64,000 nucleotides of DNA from Acidobacteriota bacterium (GCA_019244185.1 JAFATB010000014.1:375587-439586), one strand, 5' to 3'; numbered from the stretch's first letter, positions 51,307 to 60,866 are shown. Notes: generated by a model not told the origin, from the letters alone. Program-made: numbers and translations.

Positions 51307-52593
51307 ATGCAGCTCTTCGCCACGATTCTCGAGGAGACGGCCGAGGCGGCGCTGCGCGTCGTTCGTGAACTGCGTGAAGACTGCGACGGCATCGAAGTGC
51401 GCGCGGAGAGCTTCGCATCGCTCGACCTCCACGCGCTGCGCGCGGCGACCGCGAAGCCGCTCATCCTTACGTATCGCGGCGCGGAGGTGCCGGATGCGCG
51501 CGCGGCGTTCGAGGCGGGGATCGACTTCGTCGACGTCGAATGGCGCGAGGACGTCGAGATCGTGGATCCCGCGCGCACGGTGCTCTCGCACCACGACTAC
51601 GAGGGCATGCGCGACGTCGAGCAGATCGTGGCGGCGATGCGCGCGCGTGGCTGTGCGCACACGAAGCTCGCGGCGACGCCGCGGAACTTTGCGGACAACG
51701 AGCGGCTGCTCGCGCTACTCGCGCCTAGCGTGAGCGTCATCGGCATGTCGGAGCGCGGGCTCTATTCGCGTATCCTCGCGCCCTTCCGCGGCTCCGCGCT
51801 GACGTTCGTCGCCGCGACGAACCTCGCCGCGCCGGGGCAGCTCACGCTCGAACGCGCGCTCGCGATCTACGGTGACGACCGCGCGAACCTGCGCGCGGAG
51901 AAAGTCTTCGCCGTCGCCGGCAATCCCGCGGGACACAGCCTCTCGCCGTCGATCCACAATGCGCTCTTCCGCGCGAAAGGCGTTTCGGCGGCGTACACGA
52001 TCGCATCGGTGGAATCGTTCGCCGAGCTGACGGACGCGTTCCTGCGCGGGGAGCCGTGCGGCCTCAGCGTCACCGCGCCGTTCAAGGACGACGCCTTCGC
52101 CTTCGCGACGTCGATCGGCGCGGAGCTCGGCGTCCACGCGCTACGCGCGCGCGCCGTGAACACGCTCGTGAATCTCGGTGAGCGCATTCTCGCCGACAAC
52201 ACCGACGTCGACGGCTTCGCCACGCTCATCGCGCAACTCGCGCCGCGTCCCGTGCGCGCCGCGATCGTCGGTGCGGGCGGCACCGCGCGCGCGGCGCGTG
52301 TCGCGCTCGAAGACGCCGGCATCGCGTGCACGACCTACAACCGCACCGCCTCGAAAGCCGACGCGCCGCTCGACGCGCTCGCCTCGTCGGGCGCGGACCT
52401 CATCATCAACACGCTGCCCGCCGGCGCACGCGTCGACATCCCGCTGTGCCGCGCGTACATCGAGGCCGCGTACAGCGCCGCGCCGCGCGAGTCGGTCGAC
52501 TCCGGGACGCGCATCGACGGACTGGCGTTGCTCCACGCGCAGGCGCAGAGGCAACACGAGCTTTTCATGAGAGTCTTCGAACATGGATCATGA
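51307..52593 (+). CDS. Bifunctional 3-dehydroquinate dehydratase/shikimate dehydrogenase
   Basis: 428 residues, a fusion of a type I AroD (to about residue 195) and AroE (from about 198). AroD shows the catalytic His95/96 in SHHDYEG and the Schiff-base Lys120 in AHTKLAATPRN. AroE shows GHSLSPSIHN (209-218), VTAPFK with catalytic Lys260, DNTDVDG (297-303) and the NADP loop GAGGTARAA (322-330). It makes shikimate from 3-dehydroquinate in two steps. The AroD part is short. Fusions of this type are known from plants and Chlamydia. Overlaps trpE by 11 bases. Confidence 0.93.
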   Translation: MQLFATILEETAEAALRVVRELREDCDGIEVRAESFASLDLHALRAATAKPLILTYRGAEVPDARAAFEAGIDFVDVEWREDVEIVDPARTVLSHHDYEGMRDVEQIVAAMRARGCAHTKLAATPRNFADNERLLALLAPSVSVIGMSERGLYSRILAPFRGSALTFVAATNLAAPGQLTLERALAIYGDDRANLRAEKVFAVAGNPAGHSLSPSIHNALFRAKGVSAAYTIASVESFAELTDAFLRGEPCGLSVTAPFKDDAFAFATSIGAELGVHALRARAVNTLVNLGERILADNTDVDGFATLIAQLAPRPVRAAIVGAGGTARAARVALEDAGIACTTYNRTASKADAPLDALASSGADLIINTLPAGARVDIPLCRAYIEAAYSAAPRESVDSGTRIDGLALLHAQAQRQHELFMRVFEHGS

Positions 52594-53971
52594 CGTCATT
52601 CCCGTCGTGCGCGAGCTGAGCGCCGACACGCTCACGCCGCTCGTCGCCTTCGCCGCGCTCACCGAAGCGGGCGACGAGGCGTTTCTCTTCGAGAGCGTCG
52701 AGCGCGGCGAGAACCTCGGCCGCTACTCCTTCATCGGCTTCGAGCCGCGGCGCAATCTCACGTTCGACGCGCGCGTCGCCGATCCCGTGCGCGTGCTCAA
52801 CGACGAGCTGCAGCCGCTGCACGTCGAAGGCGAGGCGAAGCTGCCGCCGTTCTTCGGCGGCGCGGTCGGCTACTTCGGCTACGGCGCCGGCGGCTGGAGC
52901 GAGCGCATCCCCGACACGCACGCGAACGACCTCGGCATCCCCGACGCGAAGCTGCTCTTCTTCGACAACGTCGTCGTCTTCGATCACGTGCAGCAGCGGC
53001 TCTACGTCGTCGCGAACCTTTTCCGCGGCGGCACGCTCGACGATGCGAACCGCCGCCTCGACCGCGCCATCGCGCGCCTGCACGATGCGCGCGTGGCCCT
53101 GCTCGCGCTGCCGCGCGAGGCGCCGTCCGCCGAGTTCCGCGCGAACATGACCCGCGACGAGTTCGAGTCGATGGTGCGCGCCGCGAAGGAGGAGATCGTC
53201 GCCGGCGAGATCTTCCAGATCGTCGTCTCGCAGCGTTGGGAGACGGAGTTCCCGACAGCCGAAGCGCTGACGCTCTATCGCGCGCTGCGCTCGATCAATC
53301 CGTCGCCGTACATGTTTCTCCTGCGCACGAACGAATGCACGCTCGTCGGCGCGTCGCCGGAGATGCTCGTGCGCGTCACGGGGAAGCGCGTCGACACGCG
53401 GCCGATCGCCGGCACGCGTCCGCGCGGCAAAACGCACGAGGAAGACGTCGCGCACGAGCAGTCGCTCATCGCCGATCCGAAAGAGAACGCCGAGCATCTG
53501 ATGCTGGTCGACCTCGGACGCAACGATCTCGGGCGCGTCAGCCGCGGCGGCAGCGTCGAGGTCACCGACTTCCGTCACGTCGAGCGCTACAGCCACGTCA
53601 TGCACCTCGTCACCGACGTGCACGGCACGCTGCGCGACGACTGCACGCCGGTCGACGCGTTCCTCTCGTGCTTTCCCGCGGGCACCGTCAGCGGCGCGCC
53701 GAAGATCCGCGCGATGGAACTCATCGACCGCTTCGAGCCGACGCGCCGCGGCCCGTACGCCGGCGCCGTGGCCTACTTCGGCTTCTCCGGCAATCTCGAC
53801 TCGTGCATCACGATCCGCACGGTCGTCCTCGCGAACGATCGCGCATACGTGCAGGCGGGCGCGGGAATCGTGTTCGATTCCGATCCGGCGGCCGAGTACG
53901 AGGAGGGCGTGAACAAGAGCGCGGCGTTGCGGCGCGCGATCAGCGTGGCGAAGGCGGTGCTGGGACGCTGA
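52583..53971 (+). CDS. trpE: Anthranilate synthase component I
   Basis: 462 residues; with a glutamine amidotransferase it converts chorismate to anthranilate. Near the N-terminus it has GRYSFIGFEP; the chorismate-binding domain has EIFQIVVSQRWE, SPYMFLLR, TRPIAGTRPRG, MLVDLGRNDLGRV, CFPAGTVSGAPKIRAMELI and QAGAGIVFDSDP. PabB is the main alternative, but the N-terminal feedback-site motif favours TrpE. No trpG follows; it may be elsewhere. Co-transcribed with the aroDE fusion. Its end overlaps the DUF4230 gene by 32 bases. Confidence 0.88.
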   Translation: MDHDVIPVVRELSADTLTPLVAFAALTEAGDEAFLFESVERGENLGRYSFIGFEPRRNLTFDARVADPVRVLNDELQPLHVEGEAKLPPFFGGAVGYFGYGAGGWSERIPDTHANDLGIPDAKLLFFDNVVVFDHVQQRLYVVANLFRGGTLDDANRRLDRAIARLHDARVALLALPREAPSAEFRANMTRDEFESMVRAAKEEIVAGEIFQIVVSQRWETEFPTAEALTLYRALRSINPSPYMFLLRTNECTLVGASPEMLVRVTGKRVDTRPIAGTRPRGKTHEEDVAHEQSLIADPKENAEHLMLVDLGRNDLGRVSRGGSVEVTDFRHVERYSHVMHLVTDVHGTLRDDCTPVDAFLSCFPAGTVSGAPKIRAMELIDRFEPTRRGPYAGAVAYFGFSGNLDSCITIRTVVLANDRAYVQAGAGIVFDSDPAAEYEEGVNKSAALRRAISVAKAVLGR

Positions 53972-54587
53972 CGAAGCGCACGCGCGTGAAGCCGAACGTG
54001 TGCAGCAGCTCGGCCATCTTCTTCTCGCCGTTCTGCGACGCGAGGGTGAGGATGCCTTTTTTCAGCGCCTCGGCGCGGATGTTCTCTTCCGCGTGCTGCC
54101 GCGCGCGCGTCTCGAGATCGACGTCGGCGCGGCGCAGCATGCCGGTCTTGCGCGTCAGCACGCGCGACTTCGCGTTGTCGACGCGCGTGACGAGCACCTG
54201 CGGCGGCGGCATGCGCACGTTGAGCGTGCCGTCGGGCGAGCGCCAGACGTCGTTGCCGTGCAGCTGCGAGAGATCGATGCCGGCGATGACGTCGCCCTCG
54301 GCGAGGAACGTGATCTCGTCGCCGCCGAGGGCGTTGGGGACGAGGTTGTACGACTGCGTGATCGTGCCGATGTGAAAGACGCGCATCGACGCGGTCTCCA
54401 GCCGGTTCAGCTCGCGCACCTGCGTGACGAGCGTCCCCAAATCGACAGTTGTCTCTTTTGGTGTCAGAACTTCTCTGACAACGGTGCGCTTCGCCGCGCG
54501 CCACACGAACACCGCCGTGGTGAGCGTCACCGCCGCCGCGAGCGCGACGACGCCGAAAATCACCAGAACCCAACGGCCGCGTTGCAT
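53940..54587 (-). CDS. DUF4230 membrane-anchored protein
   Basis: 215 residues: one N-terminal membrane helix (about 7-30), then a DUF4230 body with RTVVREVLTPKETT, GDEITFLAEGDVIAGIDL and DGTLNVRMPPPQVLVTRVD, ending with an alpha+beta part (KKMAELLHTFGF). Topology suggests a periplasmic C-terminal domain. Function unknown. The ATG at 54587 is used; a GTG at 54596 would add three residues. It follows purC on the same strand after 114 bases, a stretch where I saw nothing certain. Confidence 0.82.
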   Translation of the reverse strand: MQRGRWVLVIFGVVALAAAVTLTTAVFVWRAAKRTVVREVLTPKETTVDLGTLVTQVRELNRLETASMRVFHIGTITQSYNLVPNALGGDEITFLAEGDVIAGIDLSQLHGNDVWRSPDGTLNVRMPPPQVLVTRVDNAKSRVLTRKTGMLRRADVDLETRARQHAEENIRAEALKKGILTLASQNGEKKMAELLHTFGFTRVRFVSVPAPPSPR

Positions 54588-54701
54588 GGAATTCACCAGT
54601 AGTGGCGCTTCTACTAAAGCTGTGCTAGGCTGTGCGCCTCCCGGTAAGGTTCAAGGAAGCGTCCAAGGATTCTCCACGGTCCCGAGGCGGCGCCTCGCTC
54701 T

Positions 54702-55586
54702 TCAGAACCGCAGCTCCTCTCCCGTCAACTGCCGGTACGCCTCGAGATACTTCTCGCGCGTTTTTCCTACAACGTCGTCGGGCAATTCCGGCGCCGGCGG
54801 CTCCTTGTCCCAGCCAGTCGTCTCCAGCCAGTCGCGCACGAACTGCTTGTCGTACGACGGCGGATTCTTGCCCACGACGTACTGATCGGCCGGCCAGAAG
54901 CGCGACGAATCGGGCGTCAGCGCCTCGTCGATCCACACGACGCGTCCGTCGAGCAGACCGAACTCGAACTTCGTGTCGGCGATGATGATCCCGCGCGTGA
55001 GCGCGTACTCCGCCGCCTCGGTGTACAGCGTTAACGTGAGATCGCGCAATTGCGAGGCGAGGTCTTCGCCGATGATCTCGGCCATCCGCTCGAAGGAGAT
55101 GTTGATGTCGTGGCCGGTGTCTTCCTTCGTCGCCGGCGTGAAGATCGGCTCCGGCAGCTTGCTCGCGGTGGTGAGCCCTTCCGGCAAGTGGATGCCGCAG
55201 ACCGAGCCGGTCTCCTTGTACTCCTTGAGGCCGGAGCCGACGAGGTAGCCGCGCGCGACGCATTCGATCGGGATGACGTTGCACTTCTTCACGAGCACGC
55301 TGCGCCCGCGCAGCTCATCGTGCTGCCGCAGCTCCGCCGGGAACTGCGCGAAGTCGGTCTCGAGCAGATGGTTCTCGAGCGACGTGAAGCGGCGGAACCA
55401 GAAGTTCGAGATCTGCGTGAGGATCGAGCCCTTCTCCGGGATGCCGGGCGAGAGCACGACGTCGAAGGCGGAGATGCGATCGGTGGCGACGAAGAGATAA
55501 CGGTCGCCGAGATCGTACACGTCGCGGACTTTGCCGCGGCGGGCGAGCGGGAAGGGAAGCGAGGTTTGCGTAACGGCTGCGCTCAT
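54702..55586 (-). CDS. purC: Phosphoribosylaminoimidazole-succinocarboxamide synthase
   Basis: 294 residues, the longer SAICAR synthetase type. It joins aspartate to CAIR with ATP in purine synthesis. RRGKVRDVYDLGDRYLFVATDRISAFD at the N-terminus is the ATP-binding block; IPIECVARGYLVGSG and IIADTKFEFGL (metal/substrate) are conserved. TACAAT ends 9 bases before the ATG, and no Shine-Dalgarno site is present. Confidence 0.97.
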   Translation of the reverse strand: MSAAVTQTSLPFPLARRGKVRDVYDLGDRYLFVATDRISAFDVVLSPGIPEKGSILTQISNFWFRRFTSLENHLLETDFAQFPAELRQHDELRGRSVLVKKCNVIPIECVARGYLVGSGLKEYKETGSVCGIHLPEGLTTASKLPEPIFTPATKEDTGHDINISFERMAEIIGEDLASQLRDLTLTLYTEAAEYALTRGIIIADTKFEFGLLDGRVVWIDEALTPDSSRFWPADQYVVGKNPPSYDKQFVRDWLETTGWDKEPPAPELPDDVVGKTREKYLEAYRQLTGEELRF

Positions 55587-55595
55587 GCGAGCGCG

Positions 55596-55601
55596 ATTGT
55601 A
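55596..55601 (-). promoter_or_regulatory. -10-like box TACAAT before purC
   Basis: On the minus strand TACAAT ends 9 bases before the purC ATG; same geometry as trxB. Confidence 0.5.
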
Positions 55602-55649
55602 GTGGAGCGGCGCGCGTTCGCCACGCGCCGCCCCGAAAGCGAGAGGCTG

Positions 55650-56630
55650 TTACTTCGTGATCTGCAGTCCTTTCGCGGTGCGCGTGAGGTGCGCGGTGCC
55701 GCGGCGCTCGGACTTCGCGCGCACTTTTCGCGCGTACGACATGTCGAGCGTTTTGACGACGCTCTTCGCTTTGGTGGCATTCGTCGAAGACGCGCCCACG
55801 GTGCTGAAGAGCTGCGACGGCGTGGCGATGAGCAGCGGCGACTGGTACGACGGATCGCCCGACTTCGAGTCGATGGTCGAGGTGTAGGGGAAGACGATCG
55901 CGTAGTTGTTGTCGTCGTTCGCGCACGGATCGTCGACGTAAAACTCGACGGTGCCGGCGTCGACGTTCACCGGAAGGTTGCCCTGCGCGTGCGCGAGCGC
56001 CGGGATCGAGAGCGGCTGCGCCTGCGCGATGGTGTTGCCGTCGGCGTCGTAGATGTCGGCGAAGAGCGTCACGCTGCAGCCGCCGAGGTTCAGCGCGCCG
56101 AAGTTCGTGCGGAAGCCGGTCGTGCCGCCGTTGCGGATGCCGTGCGCGATCGCGGTGATGCCGTCGGTGTCGACGTCGAAGAGTCCCGTGAGGGCGCCGG
56201 GAATGGTCTGGCCGTACGTGCCGCTCGGCGCGTTGTTGTACGTCTCGGAGTTGACGAGGAAGCTCAGCGCCGAAGTCGTGTCGTCGACATCCGGGTTGTC
56301 CTCGGCATACGCGACCACGAGCAGCGCGCCGCCGCCGCCCACATCGTACAGATCGGAGAGCAGGTTGTCGGAGAACGCCGTCGCGTTGGCCGGCACGTCG
56401 ATGAGCTCTTCGAGCGGCGTGCCGCCGCCGGTCGGCACGAGCGAGACGCTGATCGTCAGCGGATAGTCGTGCGGATTGAAGAGACTGAAGCGCGTGGCCC
56501 ATTGCGTGTTGTTCGCGCCGGGGAGATTCGCGCTCGCCGGGATGACGTACGCGTCATTGATCTGCGCGGCGAGCGGCAGTGCCGAGCAGAGAAGCAGAAG
56601 AGCAGCGAGGAGCAGTTTGTTCGTTCTCAC
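55650..56630 (-). CDS. Secreted beta-rich protein of unknown function
   Basis: 326 residues with a strong signal peptide (VRTNKLLLAALLLLCSALPLAA, GTG start). The mature protein is rich in Asn, Thr, Asp and Gly, with Ig/fibronectin-like strand patterns (TQWATRFSLFNPHDYPLTISVSLVP) and few charged helices. Two Cys may form a disulfide. I do not recognise a family; acidobacterial genomes have many such exported proteins. GGAA lies 7 bases before the GTG, so it appears leadered. Confidence 0.7.
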   Translation of the reverse strand: MRTNKLLLAALLLLCSALPLAAQINDAYVIPASANLPGANNTQWATRFSLFNPHDYPLTISVSLVPTGGGTPLEELIDVPANATAFSDNLLSDLYDVGGGGALLVVAYAEDNPDVDDTTSALSFLVNSETYNNAPSGTYGQTIPGALTGLFDVDTDGITAIAHGIRNGGTTGFRTNFGALNLGGCSVTLFADIYDADGNTIAQAQPLSIPALAHAQGNLPVNVDAGTVEFYVDDPCANDDNNYAIVFPYTSTIDSKSGDPSYQSPLLIATPSQLFSTVGASSTNATKAKSVVKTLDMSYARKVRAKSERRGTAHLTRTAKGLQITK

Positions 56631-56767
56631 GAGTAATTCCTTTCGCGATTCGCTGCCCGCGCTTGTGCAGCAGCGGTGCCGTCGCGCGGCGAGCGCAGCC
56701 GCGTTGCGGCTCAACGGTTTGCGGGCGATGCGCGGCCTGTGAACGAGTGATGGCGGCCTCCGCACGG

Positions 56768-56773
56768 TACACT
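56768..56773 (+). promoter_or_regulatory. -10-like box TACACT before the aminotransferase gene
   Basis: TACACT ends 7 bases before the ATG at 56781, in a 150-base divergent gap that otherwise shows only GC-rich sequence. Confidence 0.5.
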
Positions 56774-56780
56774 TCCGTCC

Positions 56781-57935
56781 ATGAATCAGATCAGCGACCG
56801 CCTGCGCGGCCTCGTGCAGTCCGACATCCGCCGCATGTCCCGTGAATGCGAGCGCGTCGGCGGCATCAACCTCGGCCAGGGCATCTGCGATCTGCCGACG
56901 ATCCCCGAGCTCGTCGAGGGCGCGTGCGACGCGATCGCATCGTCGAAAGCGACGTATTCGAAGTTCGAAGGCATCGACGTGCTGCGCGAGCGCATCGCCC
57001 GCAAGATCGAACGCTTCAACGGCTTCCGCGTCGACCCCGCGAGCGAGATCGTGGTGACGGTCGGCTCGACGGGAGGCTTCGCCGCCGCCGCGATGGCGAC
57101 GCTCAACGCCGGCGACGAGGTGATCCTCTTCGAGCCGTACTACGGCTACCACCTCAACACGCTGAAAGTCCTCGGCATCACGACAAAGTACGTGCCGCTG
57201 CAGCTGCCCGACTGGTCGATCGACTTCGACGCGCTGCGCGCCGCGTTCACGCCGAAGACGCGCGGCATCGTCGTCTGCACGCCGTCGAATCCCTGCGGCA
57301 AGGTCTTCACGCGCGACGAGCTCGAGAAGATCGCGGAGCTCTGCCGCGAGTTCGGCGCGTGGTGCTACACCGACGAGATCTACGAATACATCGTCTACGA
57401 CGGCCGCAAACATCTCTCGATGGGCTCCGTCGCGCGCGACGTCACGATCACGATCAGCGGCTTCTCGAAGACGTTCTCGGTGACCGGCTGGCGCATCGGC
57501 TACGTCGCCGCCGACGCGAAGATCGCGTCGTCGATCGGCCTCGTGAACGATCTCTTCTACGTTTGCGCGCCGACGCCGCTGCAGTGGGGCATCGCGCGCG
57601 CTCTCGAGATCGGCGACGACTACTACCGCAACCTCGCCGCCGACTACGAGAAGAAACGCGATCTGCTCGCCGAAGCACTGACCGACGGCGGCTTCCGTCC
57701 GTTCGTCCCGCAAGGCGCGTACTACATGCTCGCCGAGATCCCGGAAGGGTTCGCGAACGCAAGCGAAGCGGCGATGGCGCTCATCGAAGAAGCGCGCGTC
57801 GCGTCGGTGCCCGGCCCGTCGTTCTACGCCAGCCACGCCGGCGACCGCCTGCTCCGCTTCTGCTTCGCGAAAGATTTCGCCGCGCTCGAAGAAGCGTGCA
57901 AACGCGTGCGCGAGTTTCGCGGCGCGCGGGTATGA
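56781..57935 (+). CDS. Class I aminotransferase
   Basis: 384 residues of the AspC/kynurenine-aminotransferase group. NLGQGICDLPT near residue 30, the YYGY substrate loop, NPCGKVFTRDEL near 173, DEIYEYIVYDG near 198 and Schiff-base Lys in FSKTFSVTGWRIGY near 233 are all present; the C-terminal Arg region (LRFCFAK) binds the substrate carboxylate. Substrate may be a methionine/glutamine-type or aromatic amino acid. Coupled as ATGA to the YiiX-like gene. Confidence 0.9.
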   Translation: MNQISDRLRGLVQSDIRRMSRECERVGGINLGQGICDLPTIPELVEGACDAIASSKATYSKFEGIDVLRERIARKIERFNGFRVDPASEIVVTVGSTGGFAAAAMATLNAGDEVILFEPYYGYHLNTLKVLGITTKYVPLQLPDWSIDFDALRAAFTPKTRGIVVCTPSNPCGKVFTRDELEKIAELCREFGAWCYTDEIYEYIVYDGRKHLSMGSVARDVTITISGFSKTFSVTGWRIGYVAADAKIASSIGLVNDLFYVCAPTPLQWGIARALEIGDDYYRNLAADYEKKRDLLAEALTDGGFRPFVPQGAYYMLAEIPEGFANASEAAMALIEEARVASVPGPSFYASHAGDRLLRFCFAKDFAALEEACKRVREFRGARV

Positions 57936-58537
57936 AGCGAAGGCTCGCGGCGCTGCTCCTGGCGTTCGCGTGCGCGCAGGCGCCGCGGCTCGAACAGCGG
58001 CTCCGCGACGGCGACGTCATCTTTCAGGAGTCGCGCTCGTCGCAGAGCCGCGCGATCCAGCTCGCGACGAAAAGCCCGTACAGCCACATGGGACTCGTCG
58101 TGCAGCGCGGCGAGAGGTGGTTCGTCTACGAGGCGGTGCAGCCGGTGAAGCTCACACCGCTGCGCGACTGGATCGCGCGCGGTGCCGGACATCACTTCGT
58201 CGTCAAGCGCCTGCGCGACACGAACGTGCTGACGCCCGCCGTCCGCGCGCGCATGCAGCGCGTCACGGAAACGTATCGCGGCAAGCCGTACGACCTCTAC
58301 TTCGGCTGGTCGGACGAGCGTATCTACTGCTCGGAGCTGGTCTGGAAAATCTACGCGCGCGGCGCGAACGTCGAGCTCGGACGCCTGCAGCATCTCCGCG
58401 ACTTCGATCTCTCGAATCCGGTCGTCCGCGCGAAGCTGCGCGAGCGATACGGAACGCACGTGCCGCTCGATGAGCCGGTGATCTCGCCCGCGGCGATGTT
58501 CGCGTCGGAGATGCTGATCGAAGTCGCGCGCGAGTGA
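57932..58537 (+). CDS. YiiX/YebB-like NlpC/P60 superfamily protein
   Basis: 201 residues with a short signal-like N-terminus ending AFACAQA (lipobox-like: Cys14). The permuted NlpC/P60 core has the His in KSPYSHMGLVV (near residue 53) and the Cys in IYCSELVWK (near 131), the reverse order seen in YiiX/LRAT-like enzymes. Likely an amidase/acyltransferase at the envelope, substrate unknown. Converges on the peroxiredoxin gene. Confidence 0.82.
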   Translation: MKRRLAALLLAFACAQAPRLEQRLRDGDVIFQESRSSQSRAIQLATKSPYSHMGLVVQRGERWFVYEAVQPVKLTPLRDWIARGAGHHFVVKRLRDTNVLTPAVRARMQRVTETYRGKPYDLYFGWSDERIYCSELVWKIYARGANVELGRLQHLRDFDLSNPVVRAKLRERYGTHVPLDEPVISPAAMFASEMLIEVARE

Positions 58538-58549
58538 CGCGCGCCGCCG

Positions 58550-59029
58550 CTACTGCGCCGCCCTGAGGTCCGCGAGGATGTCCTCGGCGTGCTTCTCCGT
58601 GTCGACCTTCTTGTAGATCTTCTTGATCCGTCCGTCCGGGCCGATCCAGAACGTGGTGCGTGCGACGCCCCACACTTTGCGGCCGTACATGTTCTTCTCT
58701 TTCCAGACGCCATACATCTTGGCGATGTCGGCGGTCTCGTCGGAGAGCAGCGGGAAGTTCAGGTTGTACTTGCCGCGGAACTTGTCGTGGCTGGCCAGCG
58801 AGTCGATCGAGACGCCGAGGACGATGGCGTGCTCTTTGGCGAGATCGTGCTCGTGATCGCGGAACGAGCACGCTTCCTTCGTGCAGCCGGGCGTGTCGTC
58901 CTTCGGATAGAAGTAGAGGATCACGTCCTTGCCGCGAAACTCCTTGAGGGTCGTCTCTTTGCCGCGCGTCGACGGCAGGCGGAAGTCGGGAGCCACGTCG
59001 CCGACTTTCGGTTCGTAGAAATCCTGCAT
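58550..59029 (-). CDS. bcp: Thioredoxin-dependent peroxiredoxin (Bcp/PrxQ)
   Basis: 159 residues. PrxQ-type peroxidase that reduces hydrogen and organic peroxides: [19 protein letters not shown] has the peroxidatic Cys49 and the resolving Cys54 five residues on. The Thr/Arg active-site residues are present (TPGC; R near 128 in VARTTF). Last gene of the psd-pssA-USG operon, with a GGAA-type site 8 bases upstream of the ATG; trxB in the window could supply its reductant. Confidence 0.95.
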   Translation of the reverse strand: MQDFYEPKVGDVAPDFRLPSTRGKETTLKEFRGKDVILYFYPKDDTPGCTKEACSFRDHEHDLAKEHAIVLGVSIDSLASHDKFRGKYNLNFPLLSDETADIAKMYGVWKEKNMYGRKVWGVARTTFWIGPDGRIKKIYKKVDTEKHAEDILADLRAAQ

Positions 59030-59040
59030 GCGTTTCCTCT

Positions 59041-60042
59041 TCAGTTCGTGCTGCCGGTGCCGAACAGCACCTTCTCGGCGATGAGCACCGCGTTGAGCGC
59101 GGAGCTGCGGCGCAGATTATCGCAGACCGCCCACACCCAGAACCCGCCGCGAACGGTCGGATCGCGCCGCACTTCCGCGACCAGCACCTCGTCCTTGCCC
59201 GCGGCGTCGATCGTGCCGAACTGCTGATCGCCCTCCGCAAAAACGATGGCCGGATTCGCCTGCAGCGCCTCGGCGATGCGCGGCTCGTCGAGCTCTTCGT
59301 GCGTCCGCAGGAACAGCGAGAACGTATGGCCGTGAAAGATCGTCCCCTGCGTGATCAGCAGCGCGAGCTCGGTGCGCGGATCGGTGAGCCCGCGCACCTG
59401 CGAGACGATGAACTCCTCGTTGTGCTCGAGCGCGGGATAGAGATTGAACGCGAGCTGGCGGTCGAAGATCTCTTTCGGAACCGCGTGGATGTTGAGGACG
59501 CTGATGGTCTGCTGCGCGAGCTCCTCGACGCCGGCCTGCTCGAACTCCGACGCCGGCTGCACGACCGTGGCGGTGCAGAGGTCGACCGGCGCGAGCGTGC
59601 GAATCTGCTGAAGGATGAGCGCGATCGGAATGGCGACGGGATGCGGCGAGACGAGCACGCGATCGCCCTCACCGAGCGACTCGAGGTTGATGCCGGCGAT
59701 GGCGAGCTTGCCGTCTTCGGCGGTCGTCGGCTGCGAGAGATCGACGGCGATGAAGTTGTCTTCCTCCGCGCGCGCGATCCACTCGCGATTCTGTTCGGCG
59801 CGGCCGCAGAAGAAGACGAGGTCGAGCGAGTCGAGCTCCGCGGCGGAGACGGGCGAGACGACGGCGGGCTCGTCGCCCATCTCCGTCAGCGCGCCGGCGG
59901 TTTGTCCGCTGGCGTCGAGCAGTGCGATGTGGTCGTAGGGAAACGCGCGCTCGCGCAGGATGGTCTTGATCTCGTTGCCGACGAGCGTGAGCGGATTGAC
60001 GATGCCCAGGCGAATGCCGGAGCTGGATTTCGGGTGCGCCAT
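59041..60042 (-). CDS. USG-1-like protein, catalytically dead aspartate-semialdehyde dehydrogenase homolog
   Basis: 333 residues with Asd/USG-1 similarity throughout: [32 protein letters not shown] and FDRQLAFNL near residue 193, the last being a USG-1 hallmark. The Asd active site is lost: where functional enzymes have N-C-S/T this one reads SPHPVAIPI (132-140), no Cys, and the GATGxVG nucleotide loop reads NPLTLVG. It should not make aspartate semialdehyde. Function unknown. It lies in the phospholipid operon between pssA and bcp. Confidence 0.85.
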   Translation of the reverse strand: MAHPKSSSGIRLGIVNPLTLVGNEIKTILRERAFPYDHIALLDASGQTAGALTEMGDEPAVVSPVSAAELDSLDLVFFCGRAEQNREWIARAEEDNFIAVDLSQPTTAEDGKLAIAGINLESLGEGDRVLVSPHPVAIPIALILQQIRTLAPVDLCTATVVQPASEFEQAGVEELAQQTISVLNIHAVPKEIFDRQLAFNLYPALEHNEEFIVSQVRGLTDPRTELALLITQGTIFHGHTFSLFLRTHEELDEPRIAEALQANPAIVFAEGDQQFGTIDAAGKDEVLVAEVRRDPTVRGGFWVWAVCDNLRRSSALNAVLIAEKVLFGTGSTN

Positions 60043-60056
60043 GCGGCGCCCTTGTA

Positions 60057-60866
60057 TCACGCGAGGCCGGTTTCGATCGCCGGCTCCGGCGCGATCGGCG
60101 GGCGGCGGTTCGGGAACGCGATCGACCAGAGCTTCGCCAACGGTCCGGAGACGAGATAGCCGACCGAGCCGGCGAACCAGAACTCGCGCGGCCACCAGTA
60201 GCCGAGCGCGCCGATCGCCGCGAGCGCGAGGAAGTACATCAGCGACCGCTCCTTCTGCAGCGCGAGCCCTTTCTGGCTGCGGTAGCGGATCGGCGAGACC
60301 ATCGCGAACGCGGTGGCGATCGTCACGAGCATGACGATCGTCGCGAAGCGGCGGTCCGTCACCGGCACCGGCGCGTAGAAGATCATCGACGCGAGCGTCA
60401 GCGCGCCCGCGGGACTCGGCAGTCCGACGAAGTAGCGATAGTCGGTCTTGCCGGTCTGCACGTTGAAGCGCGCCAGGCGCAGCGACACCGCCGCCAGGAA
60501 GACGAAGGCGATGCCGCCGCCGAGCTTCTCGAAGACGTGCAGCGCCCACGCGTAGACGAGCACCGCCGGCGCGGCGCCGAAGGTGACGATGTCGGCGAGC
60601 GAGTCGTACTCCTTGCCGAACTCGCTGGTCGCGCCGAGCGAGCGCGCCACGAGTCCATCGAACGTGTCGAAGACGGCGGCGATGAGAAGCGAGAGGCACG
60701 CGGTCTCGAGAAAGTCGACGACGGCGGCGGTGTGCCCGAGGACGTCGGCTTCCATCGCGCGCGTGGCGTAGATGATTGCGCGGAAGCCGAAGAAGATGTT
60801 GAGGAGGGTGAGCGACGTCGGGATGACGTAGATGCCGCGGCGAAAGTTCGGCCGCATCGGCTTCAC
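60057..60866 (-). CDS. pssA: CDP-diacylglycerol-serine O-phosphatidyltransferase
   Basis: 269 residues, an integral membrane CDP-alcohol phosphatidyltransferase that forms phosphatidylserine. The motif D70-G-x2-A-R-x8-G-x3-D-x3-D (FDTFDGLVARSLGATSEFGKEYD) is intact, with five to six membrane helices. It overlaps psd as ATGA; together they make phosphatidylethanolamine. Confidence 0.94.
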   Translation of the reverse strand: MKPMRPNFRRGIYVIPTSLTLLNIFFGFRAIIYATRAMEADVLGHTAAVVDFLETACLSLLIAAVFDTFDGLVARSLGATSEFGKEYDSLADIVTFGAAPAVLVYAWALHVFEKLGGGIAFVFLAAVSLRLARFNVQTGKTDYRYFVGLPSPAGALTLASMIFYAPVPVTDRRFATIVMLVTIATAFAMVSPIRYRSQKGLALQKERSLMYFLALAAIGALGYWWPREFWFAGSVGYLVSGPLAKLWSIAFPNRRPPIAPEPAIETGLA

